From contig CM071590.1 in assembly GCA_036429605.1 (NCBI GenBank), forward strand, positions 3,410,001 to 3,474,000: a stretch of DNA of 64,000 nt, in the 5' to 3' direction. Under the pieces are notes generated by a model. The model saw only the letters and a list, made by a program, of their open reading frames with translations. It made no database searches and had not been told where the DNA came from. The first letter of the stretch is position 1; every line of letters begins with the position of its first letter. A program made the translations under genes and the position numbers. The stretch comes from Cladobotryum mycophilum. Its lineage: Eukaryota; Ascomycota; Sordariomycetes; Hypocreales; Hypocreaceae. Positions 23,461 through 33,796 of this stretch are shown here, in pieces.

Positions 23461-24212
23461 ACTACCAGGTAGCTTTACATTTTACCTTATACCTACCACC
23501 TTTACCGATCTCCGCTGACTGCTGCTGAATCTCTCATCCTCCCCCCAACCTTGACGCTTCGTCGTTTTTTTCTTCTCCCACACACACACATTGACATTTG
23601 ATTTGGTTCTTTTTTTTTTACTGCTCCGTTCTTGGAAAGGAGTCTATGAGCTTTGCAAGAAGCTTATAGTAAAAAAACAAAAGCTTGTCTCTTTATCTTT
23701 CTCATCTTTGCTCATCTCGTCTCATATCCTCCTCCTTCACTACTACATCGTCCCACATCGTTCTACTACATCATTGCCTCTTTTTGAAAAGCTTACGGCA
23801 ACCTTCTCAAGCTCATTCATCTTTACCCTACCTACCTTTACTCAAAAAGTCTTCCGATCATCTCGCTGTCCAGAAAGCTTGCTCTTTCAATAATAGTTCT
23901 CTTTTGGCGCAATAACAAGTCGACATCTACATAGCTTCCCTCCCGTCTCTTTATCAGCTCCGTCCTCATATACTCGCTCTTATCGCCAACCTCGCACACC
24001 TTTTATTTTTTTCTTTGCTCGAGGAAACCAGCTTCCGGCGGCGAATCGAGCTCTCAAAACTATAGTGCTCGCAGTCGCCGCCCTGAGATGCAAACGACCC
24101 ATTCAAGCTTCTCTCGATCCAATTGAATCATCATCAGTCGCATAGCTCCGTGTTCCGTTCGACGACGCTCCCTCCCACCACCGACCACTTTCCTCTACAT
24201 GGTGGGGTCAAA

Positions 24213-26045
24213 ATGCCGCCGCGGTTGTCTTTAACTTCCTCATTCTCCATCACAGACTCCAACAACGAGGTCGTCTGTCCATTGCGAAATCAAGATGGCT
24301 CGAGCTGTCGCAAACGATGCATTGGCGTGAGTAGAGCCCTGTTTTTTACACCCACTCTCCGAGTCCCTTTGGTATCACCTGGTGGGCTTTCTTTGTTTGT
24401 TTGTGCGTGTGCGTGTGTGTGTGTGTGCACCACAACTTTCTTGTGCTTCCTTTTGCGCCCACTACCATCGTTAGTGCGCCAACTTGCCCACCTCGTCTGC
24501 CATCTTCCCAATTCATCGGATTACTTCATCTCAAGAGAGCCCCAAATCACCCACCCAATCATGATGCAGATGTCTAATATTGTGGGTGAAATCGTATAGG
24601 AGAAGAGATATCGCTCCATGCAAGAGCATATCCGTCGAGCGCATCCCGAGCATTATATTTCCAAGCTTCCTGCTACCGAGGAGAGCTTTCTTCTTATGAT
24701 AAATAGCCCACCGCAAGATCGGCGTCAAGTTGATCAAGGTACCCCGACGGCTACTCAGAGTCAGTTCCATCATTTGTCGTGCTCTAGCATAGCAATTGCT
24801 GATTGCCGGATAAGGCTTCCACGATCGCCACTCTTTTTACCGTGATGAATCCAGCAACCCTGGGACACCAAGGCATCTAGATGATCACTCCCTTCCTGGC
24901 ACCGGTCAGATTATAGGAACAGCCAGTGCCGCAGCCGTTTTAGCAGAGCTTCATGGCATTAAAGGTGATAGGGAACCTGACTTGGATGGTGTAAGTACAT
25001 GCCACCTCCGACTACCCCGCGGTCTATCGATAGGAAGCTATCTACATTGATAGCTTCGATAACGAGTGAACCCCGCGGAACATCTTCAACGTGCATATAC
25101 TAACTTCTTATCAAGGGCTACTATTCCGACTTTGATGGCCGGCGTATGCCGAGGAAGTCTATTGAGTTACCGCCGCTTCATCTGCCCAACGATATAACAA
25201 GCGATCCATATTCAAACAGACAGCGAGAAATTCTCCCCTCGCTTCTGGCCACCTCCCCCCAGGAAGGTCCTCAACACTCCCTCCCCTTCAGCGTCCATTG
25301 GGGCCGAACCGACCGCGAAAGCAGTCAGTGACTAAACGCGGTCGGGAAGGTCATCATCACAAAAAGAAGAATTCTCGCGGATCGGCTGCCGATTGGCTGC
25401 GGAGAATCCAGAATGAAGAGCGATTGAGACCAGGCAACAACGATAGAAAGGCTCTTTCTGCCGAACCATCCGCAGACTACGGAAAACGTTGGGAAGATCT
25501 TATTGACGCCGCAGATCAAGCTGCCTCGGCAGCAGGCGATGTTAACGAGGACCGTACTCCCGTAAGTTGTCATTCGTTCGCATTATCAGTCTCACTGCTA
25601 ATTCCGAGCTTTGTAGATGCCACAGTCACCCGTTTCAATTCATCGTGCATCATTGCCCCCATTTAGCCATCATCATTTCCAGAACCCAACAAGCTATCAA
25701 GCATCTCCCTTGCAACAGGCTCTCACACCTCCCTCATACAATCAAGATGTAATTGAACCCTTTCCATCAGTCGAAAGCGGTGAAAGCGGAGAGAATTTCC
25801 ATATCGGAGCTCGCGGTCTGGCGGACTCTTCGCCGGCCTACTCATCTCAGACCATACAGATCTACTGCGCTGCTTGCCAAGGCGTATCGCTACTAAAGAA
25901 CTCTTATGCATGCACCGAATGCATATGTGGTCTCTGTTCAGCGTGTGTCGAAGTTCTCATGTCTGAGCATGGAGCCAGAAGGAAGTGTCCCCGTTGCGCA
26001 ACCATTGGTGGGAGGTTCAAACCCTTCCAGCTTGATATTAGATGA
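24213..26045 (+). CDS. Zinc-binding protein with N-terminal Cys/His motif and C-terminal RING-like domain, frameshifted
   Basis: Five exons, 24213-24326, 24600-24738, 24815-24990, 25116-25561 and 25617-26045. The total is 1304 nt; one extra base gives 434 aa. The N-terminal CPLRNQDGSSCRKRC..EKRYRSMQEHIRRAHPEHY looks like a C2H2-type finger split by an intron. The central part contains RGSAADWLRRIQNEERLRPG and a KRWEDLIDAADQAASAAGDV helix. The C-terminus CAACQGV..YACTECICGLCSACVEVL..KCPRCATIGG is a RING-like Cys array. Within exon 4 the frame changes at six C (25255-25260). With seven C, LLATSP continues as PGRSSTLPPLQRPLGPNRPR. I recognise this as a conserved filamentous-fungal protein without known function. 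An E3-ligase role is only suggested by the Cys pattern. Confidence 0.82.
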
Positions 26046-26705
26046 ATGCTCCTCGCTGGAGGCCCATGTTTCTTTCTTCTCTTTCCCTCTTGGGATTTCT
26101 TCAGGGTGCTACACGGGAGTAGCGGTAGGTATACAGCATGGGGGCCATGATACACGCGCATTTTTTCTATACTTTGGGTCGATAGACACCCGACCAGTCC
26201 CTCTTCCACCGCGGATGGCACTGCTTTATTCATTCACTTGGATCATATCGCCTTCTAGGTGCTCCGGGTCTTTTTTGCTGTTTTTGTTGTTTCGGGACTT
26301 ACACACGTTATATATACAGTGTTTGGGAATATCAAGGCGTTTTTTTATTTTTTATCTCTTATACGGGTCAAAGGGTTCTTGGATGACTCTTATGAAATGG
26401 GTCGGTTTATGGATACTACCGGCTACAATTGCCAGGGCTGGATGTCTTATGGTGCAATGAAAGCGATTCAAATCGTTATGATAGGATAGTCAACAAATGA
26501 TCAGATCATGTTTATATATACAGAGTACAAACTTGTCGTGAACGAATCTGAAATCGCGTTTTCCGGTTCTCATTACTTTTCTATGCCAACGCTTACATTC
26601 ACTACCCAACCCTGTTGCGCCCAACTATCTCATCGACTTCATCCAAATAATCATATCTTTGACACACAAAACTTGTTGACCAACAGAATAAAAGAAATAT
26701 GCGCA
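26046..26705. other. Intergenic, convergent 3' flanks
   Basis: A 660-bp gap lies between the convergent RING-like and TLS1 genes. The ORFs are short and T-rich, and I see no gene. Confidence 0.4.
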
Positions 26706-28042
26706 TTATTTGGTCTTCCTCTCTTGCTGCTGTAGCAGGATATCCCTAACGGCTGCTCTCTGGTTACGACTACCGCCCAGCTTGGGTCCCTTGAGGACAT
26801 CGGCAGAGGGCTGCTGCCGCTGCTGCTGCTGTGCGGGGCGCTTCTTCTTCCTCCGCATGGCTTGGTCGTCGAGGTACTGTTGCCGGAATTGTTCTGCGAG
26901 GCGGTCGTCTGCGGAGGGGTCTGCGCCGGGGGCGGATGTTGATGCCTGGGGGGTGCGGCGACGTCGTATACATCGACTGCGGTATGTTAGTAGTTGATTT
27001 TATAAAGAATAAAGGAGTCAGGGAAAAGAGAGAGAGAGAGAGAGGGAGAGAGAGAGAGAAAGAAACTTACGTCTGTTTTCATGAAGGAATTGCTCGACTA
27101 GGTTGTCACGCATAATGTCGTCGCTGTTGCGCCGGTTGCGCCCCCGGCGTGGCGGCTTGGTAGACTTCTCGACGCGACGACGCTTGTTATATGCATCGCG
27201 GTTCTGGATTTCTTCCGGGATGGCGACTTCGACGAGTTTGCCGTGGCTTGCGGGCTGGTCGGCCAGTTTATTCGGAGCGGATGCGCCCCCTCTTCCTCTT
27301 ACTCCTCCTGCCGTCGCCGTCGTAGCAGTTGTTGTTGTGCCGTCCTCGTTCCTAGAGGATGCGGATGGGTCTGGAGTGCCTGATGGGGCATTTCGACTAG
27401 CCAGGCGGGATTCTATGTATGCATTCCTTGAATGATTAGCCGACGCTCGATCAAAAACACCCCGGGGAAAGGGGCGGGGCGGGGTGTTTATGTTGCTGGG
27501 GATGTGTGTTTTTTGCTTGCTTGGGGGACGTACATGTGCCTGTCGTCCAGGATGGTGAGCAGGCCGGTTTGATGCATGAAGCGGTTCTCGATGCCGCCCA
27601 CGACTGCATTCTCCGCGCCGTTTGATCCGTCCGTGCCCCTCACGACGAGGGACTGTTCCGTGTTGTCGCCCAGTCTACCGTCGGACTTGAACCCCACGCC
27701 TCGAAGCCTGCCTGTCTTACGGGCGTTGCGCAGGCGCAGGGCTGCCGCCACAGCAGATTCTTCCTCTTCTTCTCCTCCTTCTTCCCTATCTTCTTCATTG
27801 GCATCATCTTCGTTGTCGCCATTTCCACCAGCGATATCGGCATCCGCAACGTCTATTCCCTTGGTAAGATCCATGTCGTCGCGCGGACTCGCAGCACGCG
27901 GTGCGATTGGGACGGCGGCGGCGGTAGCGACATCGTCATCTGTAGCTCGCTGACGATAGCCCTTGCGCTTTTTAGTCGTTCGGAATCGAATTGTATCTGC
28001 TGCGGGTTCCCTTGCATCTTCTGCCGCTGATGAGGGCTCCAT
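26706..28042 (-). CDS. TLS1: TLS1 / HCA59 (C9orf78) family splicing-associated protein, frameshifted
   Basis: Three minus-strand exons, 27534-28042, 27071-27426 and 26706-26976. The total is 1136 nt; one extra base gives 378 aa. Family hallmarks are the Lys/Arg N-terminus (IRFRTTKKRKGYRQ), an acidic block, RFMHQTGLLTILDDRHM joined across intron 1 to NAYIESRLASR, KLVEVAIPEEIQNRDAYNKR, and the C-terminal DDRLAEQFRQQYLDD. Fission yeast Tls1 and human C9orf78 associate with the spliceosome (Brr2) and affect splicing of selected genes (family knowledge). Exon 3 is broken at a run of six G on the + strand (26948-26953). A seventh joins DVYDVAAPP to QASTSAPGADPS. The gene diverges from acylphosphatase across less than 300 bp. 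Confidence 0.88.
27030..27063. repeat. (GA)n microsatellite inside TLS1 intron 2
   Basis: GA dinucleotides with a single GG interruption. On the coding (minus) strand this is a pyrimidine tract next to the donor end of the intron. Confidence 0.85.
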
Positions 28043-28328
28043 GACGCGAGTTATTGGGTGGTGGTGGTTGGTGGATGGATTTGCCCGTAAAGTTGCAAGA
28101 ATTACGGAACCAAGAATTATCAAAAGGTGTAGGTTGTTGATCCTGCCAAGACGGTGAAGGGCTCGGTGTGACCTCATAGCTCTACCAAAGCCCCGGGAAT
28201 TAGCCGCCAACATAAACTCACCATGGATGATAACGTTGATAAGTTTGGTGTAAGATACGAAGGTTATACTAGCATTCTACAAGCCAAAACCCTAATATCA
28301 TCTCACAAATCTTATTCTCTCTATAGAC
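28043..28328. promoter_or_regulatory. Divergent promoter, TLS1 / acylphosphatase
   Basis: A 286-bp region lies between divergent starts. An ATG at 28223 (MDDNVDKF) could open an extra first exon of acylphosphatase: splicing at GTGTAAG to CTATAG is in frame with the MEKR start. I kept the shorter start. Confidence 0.4.
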
Positions 28329-28826
28329 ATGGAAAAGCGTGTAAGATACCCCCCTCACTAATTCTCACCACATCTCTCTAATCTTCCTCTAGGTTTACTT
28401 TGTAGTCCACGGGACTGTCCAGGGTAGGAAGTCTACTATCTCTCGACAACTGGCTTGTCACTGACATCATGCAAGGCGTCGGTTTCCGGTGTGCTTCGTC
28501 TTATTAGCCTATAATCTTGTAGCTTCCCCATCCTGATATAGGGCAGGTACTTTACACGAAAGAAGGCTCAGGTGTATGGAATCACTGGGTGGTGCAGAAA
28601 CACTATCCAAGACACGGTAAGAAAGGCTTGTTCAGTCATTTGGGTGATCAATGCACTCATTTAGTGCTCCGTACAGGTCGAAGGCGAGGCGCAAGGTGAT
28701 GAGAACACCCTACAGAGTTTCTTCAAGGACGTCGGCACAGGCCCATCCCATTCTAGGGTCACCAAGGTTACAAAAGAAGACAGAGATGTGATCGAGGGAG
28801 AAGGCCCCTTTGAGGTTCGCCGTTAA
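28329..28826 (+). CDS. Acylphosphatase, with 12- and 13-nt exons
   Basis: Five exons, 28329-28340, 28393-28423, 28476-28488, 28547-28616 and 28677-28826, give 276 nt and 91 aa, the usual acylphosphatase size. The assembled protein reads MEKRVYFVVHGTVQGVGFRY..FTRKKAQVYGITGWCRNT and ends GEGPFEVRR. The catalytic Arg is in VQGVGFRYFT and the catalytic Asn in GWCRNT. The enzyme hydrolyses acyl-phosphate bonds in the cytosol. Introns are about 52-60 nt with GTAAGA, GTAGGA, GTGTGC and GTAAGA donors. The 13-nt exon 3 carries the heart of the phosphate-binding loop (VGF). An optional upstream exon from ATG 28223 would add nine residues. Confidence 0.93.
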
Positions 28827-28929
28827 ATTTCATCATTACTTTATACAATAGATCCTAAACCAAAAATGCTGAAACGCCTATATAAACCCCCAATATCAAA
28901 CGCTCATTAACATCAAACTATGCATTCGC

Positions 28930-31853
28930 TTAGAACCCTCTTCCACGCCTCTTAATGACGGGCTTTTTCACCGCGCCTTGTGTGGTAAACTTCTTTCCGT
29001 CCGAGCTCACTTTCTTCTTTGTTACGCGCTCTTCCTCTACTTGCTTGCGCTCTTCCTCTCGGCGCTTGTCATCGGCCATCTTGGCCTCAATCTCCATCTT
29101 GCGGTTGAATTCTGTTTCAGTAATGCGTTTGTCTCGGATTGAGTATCCCTTCTCTTTGATAGAGTAGAACACGCCTCCGAGATCTGCTAGCCAGTGGGGG
29201 TCGACTGCCGTTACCGTTGAGACGTATACTTTCGAGGTGAGGATAAGTTCGTGGTATACGATGTAATCTGGTGGATGGCCGGCGTACAGAGCACTGGTGG
29301 GATGTAGTTGAACACCAAGGTTTGTCCGTAGGTTTATATATTCCCCCGAGCCCTTGTACTTGGCAGCTTGGTGATAGTAACCCGAGCAGATGCACTTGCG
29401 GATGACATCCCAGTCCATGCCGCAGCTTATCAACTGCATCTTCTGCATCTTCACGATATCCATGAGTTGTTCCCTGATTTCCTTGGCTCGTCTGAGTGAT
29501 TTAGAATGGAGAAAATGCTTGATACACCACCCATCTGAATAGCCGTTGGACTTCCAAGCCTGGTAAACTTGGAGATATGTTAGATGATCCGACTCATGAA
29601 CCCAAAACTTTTCTCGCTGAGCGTCGGCCTCGTCTTGCCTTTCCTTTGGTCGGTAAAACACATTCGGAACGGACAGCATGGACACGATGGTGATCATTTC
29701 TTCGCTACACCCATACTCTTCTGCGGTAATAAGCAGCTTAGCTAGGCATGGATCCATAGGGAAGGCGCTCATTTTGCGCCCAAGCTCCGTTAGCTCGCCG
29801 AGATTGTCCAGAGCCCCCAGGGCCCAGAGATCGAACATCGAAGTGGAGATGGTGTCTTGGGGAGGTGGATCCATAAAGTCGAAATCCAAGAGGTCCTTTA
29901 CGCCCAATGACTTGAGCATCAGCACCGTGTTGGATAAATTAGTACGCTGAATTTCGGGAATAGTCTGCATGTAGAGCTCCTCCTTGAAAGCCTTGTCGGT
30001 ATAGAGTCGGAAGGCCTTTCCGGGGCCGGTTCGACCGGCACGACCAGAGCGCTGGTTGGAGTTTGCTTGCGAAATGGGTGTGATCTGAAGAGTATCCATG
30101 CCCATCTTTGGATTATAAACCTTCATTTTGGAGTAGCCAGCATCGACGACATATTTAATACCATCTACAGTAAGACTCGTCTCAGCAATGTTAGTAGCAA
30201 CGATGCATTTGCGGACCCCTGGCGCTGCTCTGTCAAAGATTTTGGCTTGGAGATCGGCTGGCATCTGACTGTAAATCGGAAGGATGCTTAGTTTCGGTGG
30301 ATCATTCAGAGCGTCAAGTCGCTTCTGGACCAGCTCGCAGGTAATCTCGATATCTTCCTGGCCAGTCATGAATACTAGGATATCGCCAGCATCCATAGAC
30401 ACGTGAATCGCCAACACCTGCTGGACTGCCTGATCGACATAATCCTCGACCGGAGATCGATGGAACATGACGTCAACTGGGAAAGTTCGTCCAGGGATGG
30501 TAAATTCGGGAGCTCCGCCAAAGAAGTCTGAGAATTTCTTCGCATTCATGGTTGCAGATGTGACGATGAGCTTCAAGTCTCGCCTTCTTTGTAGAATCTT
30601 GTTGAAAAGTCCCATTAGAATATCGGTATTTAGTGCCCGCTCGTGTGCTTCATCCATGATAATACACGAGTACTTGTCCAAGTCGGATTCGTTGAGGGAT
30701 TCTCGTAGAAGAACACCATCTGTCATGTATTTGATGACGGTCTCCTTGCTGGTGCAATCTTCAAATCGGATTGCATAGCCAACGGTGCTCCCAAGTTTCA
30801 CCTCCATTTCCTCAGCTACACGTTTTGCAACACTCATGGCAGCAACTCGTCGGGGCTGTGTGCAACCAATCATACCACTTTTCCCGTAACCATCCTCATA
30901 GAGGAACTGCGTCAACTGTGTCGTTTTTCCTGAACCAGTTTCTCCAATCACAATGACGACTTGATTCTCCCTGATTACTCGAAGAAGTTCCTCTCGAACT
31001 GCAAAGGCAGGGAGGAATTCCCGTTGTTCCCGCAGCGTCTTGCTTTTGCTGAAATCACTAGCCCCTTCTGCCTTCTTGAGATGTTCGCTGAACTTATTCC
31101 CTTTCTTCTCTTCCCTTTGCATATCCTCTTCGGCGGCTACGGGCAGCGCGCTATCGCCATCCTCTTCCTTTGCGCCCATGATATTTCCAAGGGCGGTTCC
31201 TGTTATGCTCGTAGCTTCTTGCGCCTGTCTCTGTCGCTCTCTCTGCTGTCGAGCCTCCTTCACCACCTTGCTACCTTTCCTACTAAAGACAGCCATGTCG
31301 CTTTGGTAGTCTTTTACTGCGGGAACAGGTTCAAGTTGCTTGGTGAAGATTGTCTTTCCGTCCAAGAATGGTGGTCGCAAGTCGTGAACGAGCAGATGAA
31401 CTCGGGTTGCCTCTTCATCATCAAAATCGGATGCCATGTCTCGTCGCTGAGCAACGCCGGATACCAGCATTCGATTTGTCTCCCACGCATCGTTCTCTTT
31501 CCTTCTCTGCTCCTGCCTAGCGTCATAACGACTAGTCATCTTCTCGGCCTTGGCCTTCTCTTGCTGCTGACTCTCCCATGCTGAAGCATCATACGATGCA
31601 AATGGGTTATGACCTTCATCTCCAAAAACATGCCCACCAAATTCGTCGCCTCCATACCAGTCGCGGTCTAGTACCAATGCATCTTCTTCTGTAGGCTGTG
31701 GCTCTTCGGGCTCCCGGGGAGGTGTTGATGCATATTGCGACTGCGCGCGCGGTGTTGAACCTCGAGAACCATCTTGGAATCTGTTTCTCGAACTCCGGAA
31801 TTCCAATCTCCTTTTTTTGCGACGAACCCATCTGTATCTCGATCTCCTCCCAT
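28930..31853 (-). CDS. PRP16: Pre-mRNA-splicing DEAH-box ATPase PRP16 (DHX38)
   Basis: A long minus-strand exon. The clear PRP16 part begins EFRSSRNRFQDGSRG, continues LDRDWYGGDEFGGHVFGD, and has the PRP16-typical LLVHDLRPPFLDGKTIFTKQ upstream of the helicase core. Helicase motifs are GETGSGKTTQ (I), DEAH (II), SATMNA (III) and QRSGRAGR (VI), followed by helicase-associated and OB-fold domains. The protein ends with a Lys/Arg tail. PRP16 remodels the spliceosome after the first catalytic step. The frame is open upstream of the first in-frame residues but lacks an ATG. The nearest good ATG (31851-31853, MGGDRDTDGFVAKK) is one base out of frame across a run of seven T (31812-31818). With eight it gives 974 aa. 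Alternatively, a small upstream exon near 32015 could supply the start. The family's longer Arg/Ser-rich N-terminus appears short here. Confidence 0.93.
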
Positions 31854-32098
31854 TTTCAGCGTATGCACCTCTCGAGGCGCGTTTGTTAGATAGTAGTAGG
31901 TAGAATGCTGTTGATGCGCGACCGCAGGAGGCGATCGAATCAATGGCGCGAAGTTTCCCCGATTAAAAGTTTCTTATCTTCAAGGGTGTGTCTTATCGAT
32001 AAACCCCACCATTGAAATTTTTGGATGGGAATTTTTGTAGATTTGCGCAAGGAAGAAGACCTTTGTGAAGAAATTCAGGATACCCCAGACAAATCACA
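31854..32098. promoter_or_regulatory. Short bidirectional promoter, PRP16 / PWP1
   Basis: Only 245 bp separate the divergent starts of two essential RNA-processing and ribosome-biogenesis genes. If PRP16 has the alternative upstream exon, even less separates them. It contains ATCGATAA-type AT-rich elements around 31995-32020. Confidence 0.5.
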
Positions 32099-33796
32099 AT
32101 GTCTATGATCACTGCTGCTCAATGGGTGCCGCGAGGCTTCGCTGCACCTTTCCCGCAAAGATACAAGCTCGACGAGTCCGAATTCGAAAGAATAGCTGAA
32201 TTGGCTAAGCTTAAGCTTGACGATGCCGAAGAAGACTTGAAGGAAGCTCAAGAAAATGATGAAGATGAAGAAGATGCAGAGGAAGAAAAAGAGGACAAGG
32301 ACGAGCTTATGAATGAAAAGGAGGAGAAGCCCAAATCAACCACAAAGTTTGTTTACCCAATGCGTCGAGATTGAATTTTTTTCTTTCGTCTTTCCCCCCG
32401 AAAAAAACTAACTTCCTTGACCAGATACGACGACGATGACCTTAAAGAGTACGATCTGGAACACTACGACGATGAGGACGACGGGCCTGTCGCTAGCGGG
32501 GAGGAAATGGGCATGTTTGGAAACCTAAAGTCTATCGCATACTACGAGAACAACAAGGACGATCCTTATATCACTTTGCAAGACGATGATGAAGATGAAG
32601 AGAGGGAAGATCTCCAGATTCTGGCCACTGACAACCTCATCTTGTCTGCAAAGGTTGAGGACGAATTGGCTCACCTTGAGGTCTACGTTTACGAAGACGA
32701 AGGCGACAATCTCTACGTGCACCACGACATTATGCTCCCCGCCATTCCCCTCTGTGTCGAGTGGTTGGACATGCCGGTCGGCAGTTCAGCGTCATCGAAC
32801 AACGGAAAGGGCAACTTCGTAGCTGTTGGCACAATGGACCCAGATATCGAGATCTGGGATCTTGATACCATTGACTGCATGTACCCAAATGCCATCCTCG
32901 GCCAGGGCGCCAACGCCGATGGAGAGAAGAAGAAAAAGAAGAAGAAGTCGAAGAAGGCAAATGATGAGTATCACGTCGATGCAGTCCTTTCCCTAGCAGC
33001 CAACCGACAACACCGAAACCTGTTGGCATCCGCATCTGCAGACAAGACCATCAAGCTCTGGGACTTGAATACTACCAAGTGCGCCAAGTCATATTCTTAC
33101 CACACAGACAAGGTCTGTTCTCTGGCCTGGCACTCTACCGAGCCCACAGTGTTGTTGAGTGGGAGCTACGACCGAACCATTGTCGCCGCGGACATGAGGG
33201 CACCGGATGCAAAGGTACCGCGGTGGGGTGTAGAGAGCGACGTCGAGAACATCCGATGGGACCCCCATGACCAGAACTACTTCTTCGTTTCCACGGAGAA
33301 CGGTATCATTCACTACCACGATGTTCGAAATGCCCCTTCGAACCCGACACAAACCAAGGCTGTCTGGACCCTACAGGCCCACGACGAGTCCGTGTCCTCA
33401 TTTGACATCAACAGCGTGATTCCCGGATTCATGGCTACGGGATCAACGGATAAGACAGTCAAACTATGGAACATTACACCGACGGGTCCCTCGATGGTCG
33501 TATCACGCAATCTCGACGTCGGCAAGGTGTTTGCCACAAACTTTGCCCCCGACTCCGAGGTTGCCTTTAGACTGGCCGTGGCGGGTAGCTCAGGAAGCAT
33601 GCACGTATGGGATACCAGCACCAACGCCGGCGTCCGAAAGGCCTTTGCCCAGCGAGTCCCCGCTCCCAAGGGCGATGTGGAGGACCGCCTGATTGGTGTC
33701 GATGAGGATGAGAGCAGCTCGGACAGCGAGGAAGGGGAGGATGACGAGGGGAATGAGTCTGGGTCTCAGGATGGAGAGTCTATGGATGAGGATTAA
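32099..33796 (+). CDS. PWP1: Periodic tryptophan protein 1, WD40 ribosome-biogenesis factor
   Basis: Two exons, 32099-32346 and 32425-33796, give 539 aa. The intron donor is GTTTGT, chosen because it joins KPKSTTK to YDDDDLKEYDLEHYDDED in frame. The start MSMITAAQWVPRGFAAPFP and then ELAKLKLDDAEEDL are PWP1 hallmarks. Next come a strongly acidic N-terminal region, a basic KKKKKKSKK patch, and WD40 repeats such as ASADKTIKLWDL, SGSYDRTIVAADMR, STENGIIHYHDVR and GSTDKTVKLWNI. The tail is acidic (DEDESSSDSEEGEDDE). PWP1 acts in large-subunit rRNA processing and rDNA chromatin (family knowledge). The reading frame is intact despite the many broken neighbours. Confidence 0.95.

Larger units (their letters stand above)
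20011..24212. other. 4.2-kb gene-free region ending in a long CT-rich leader
   Basis: No ORF resembles a conserved protein. The region holds simple repeats, TACCTAGG/GTACATAC-type short motifs and a poly(T) run. From about 23400 to 24212 the + strand is strongly pyrimidine-rich (CTCTAC and CTCATC units), as expected for a promoter plus 5' UTR of the RING-like gene starting at 24213. Confidence 0.5.
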
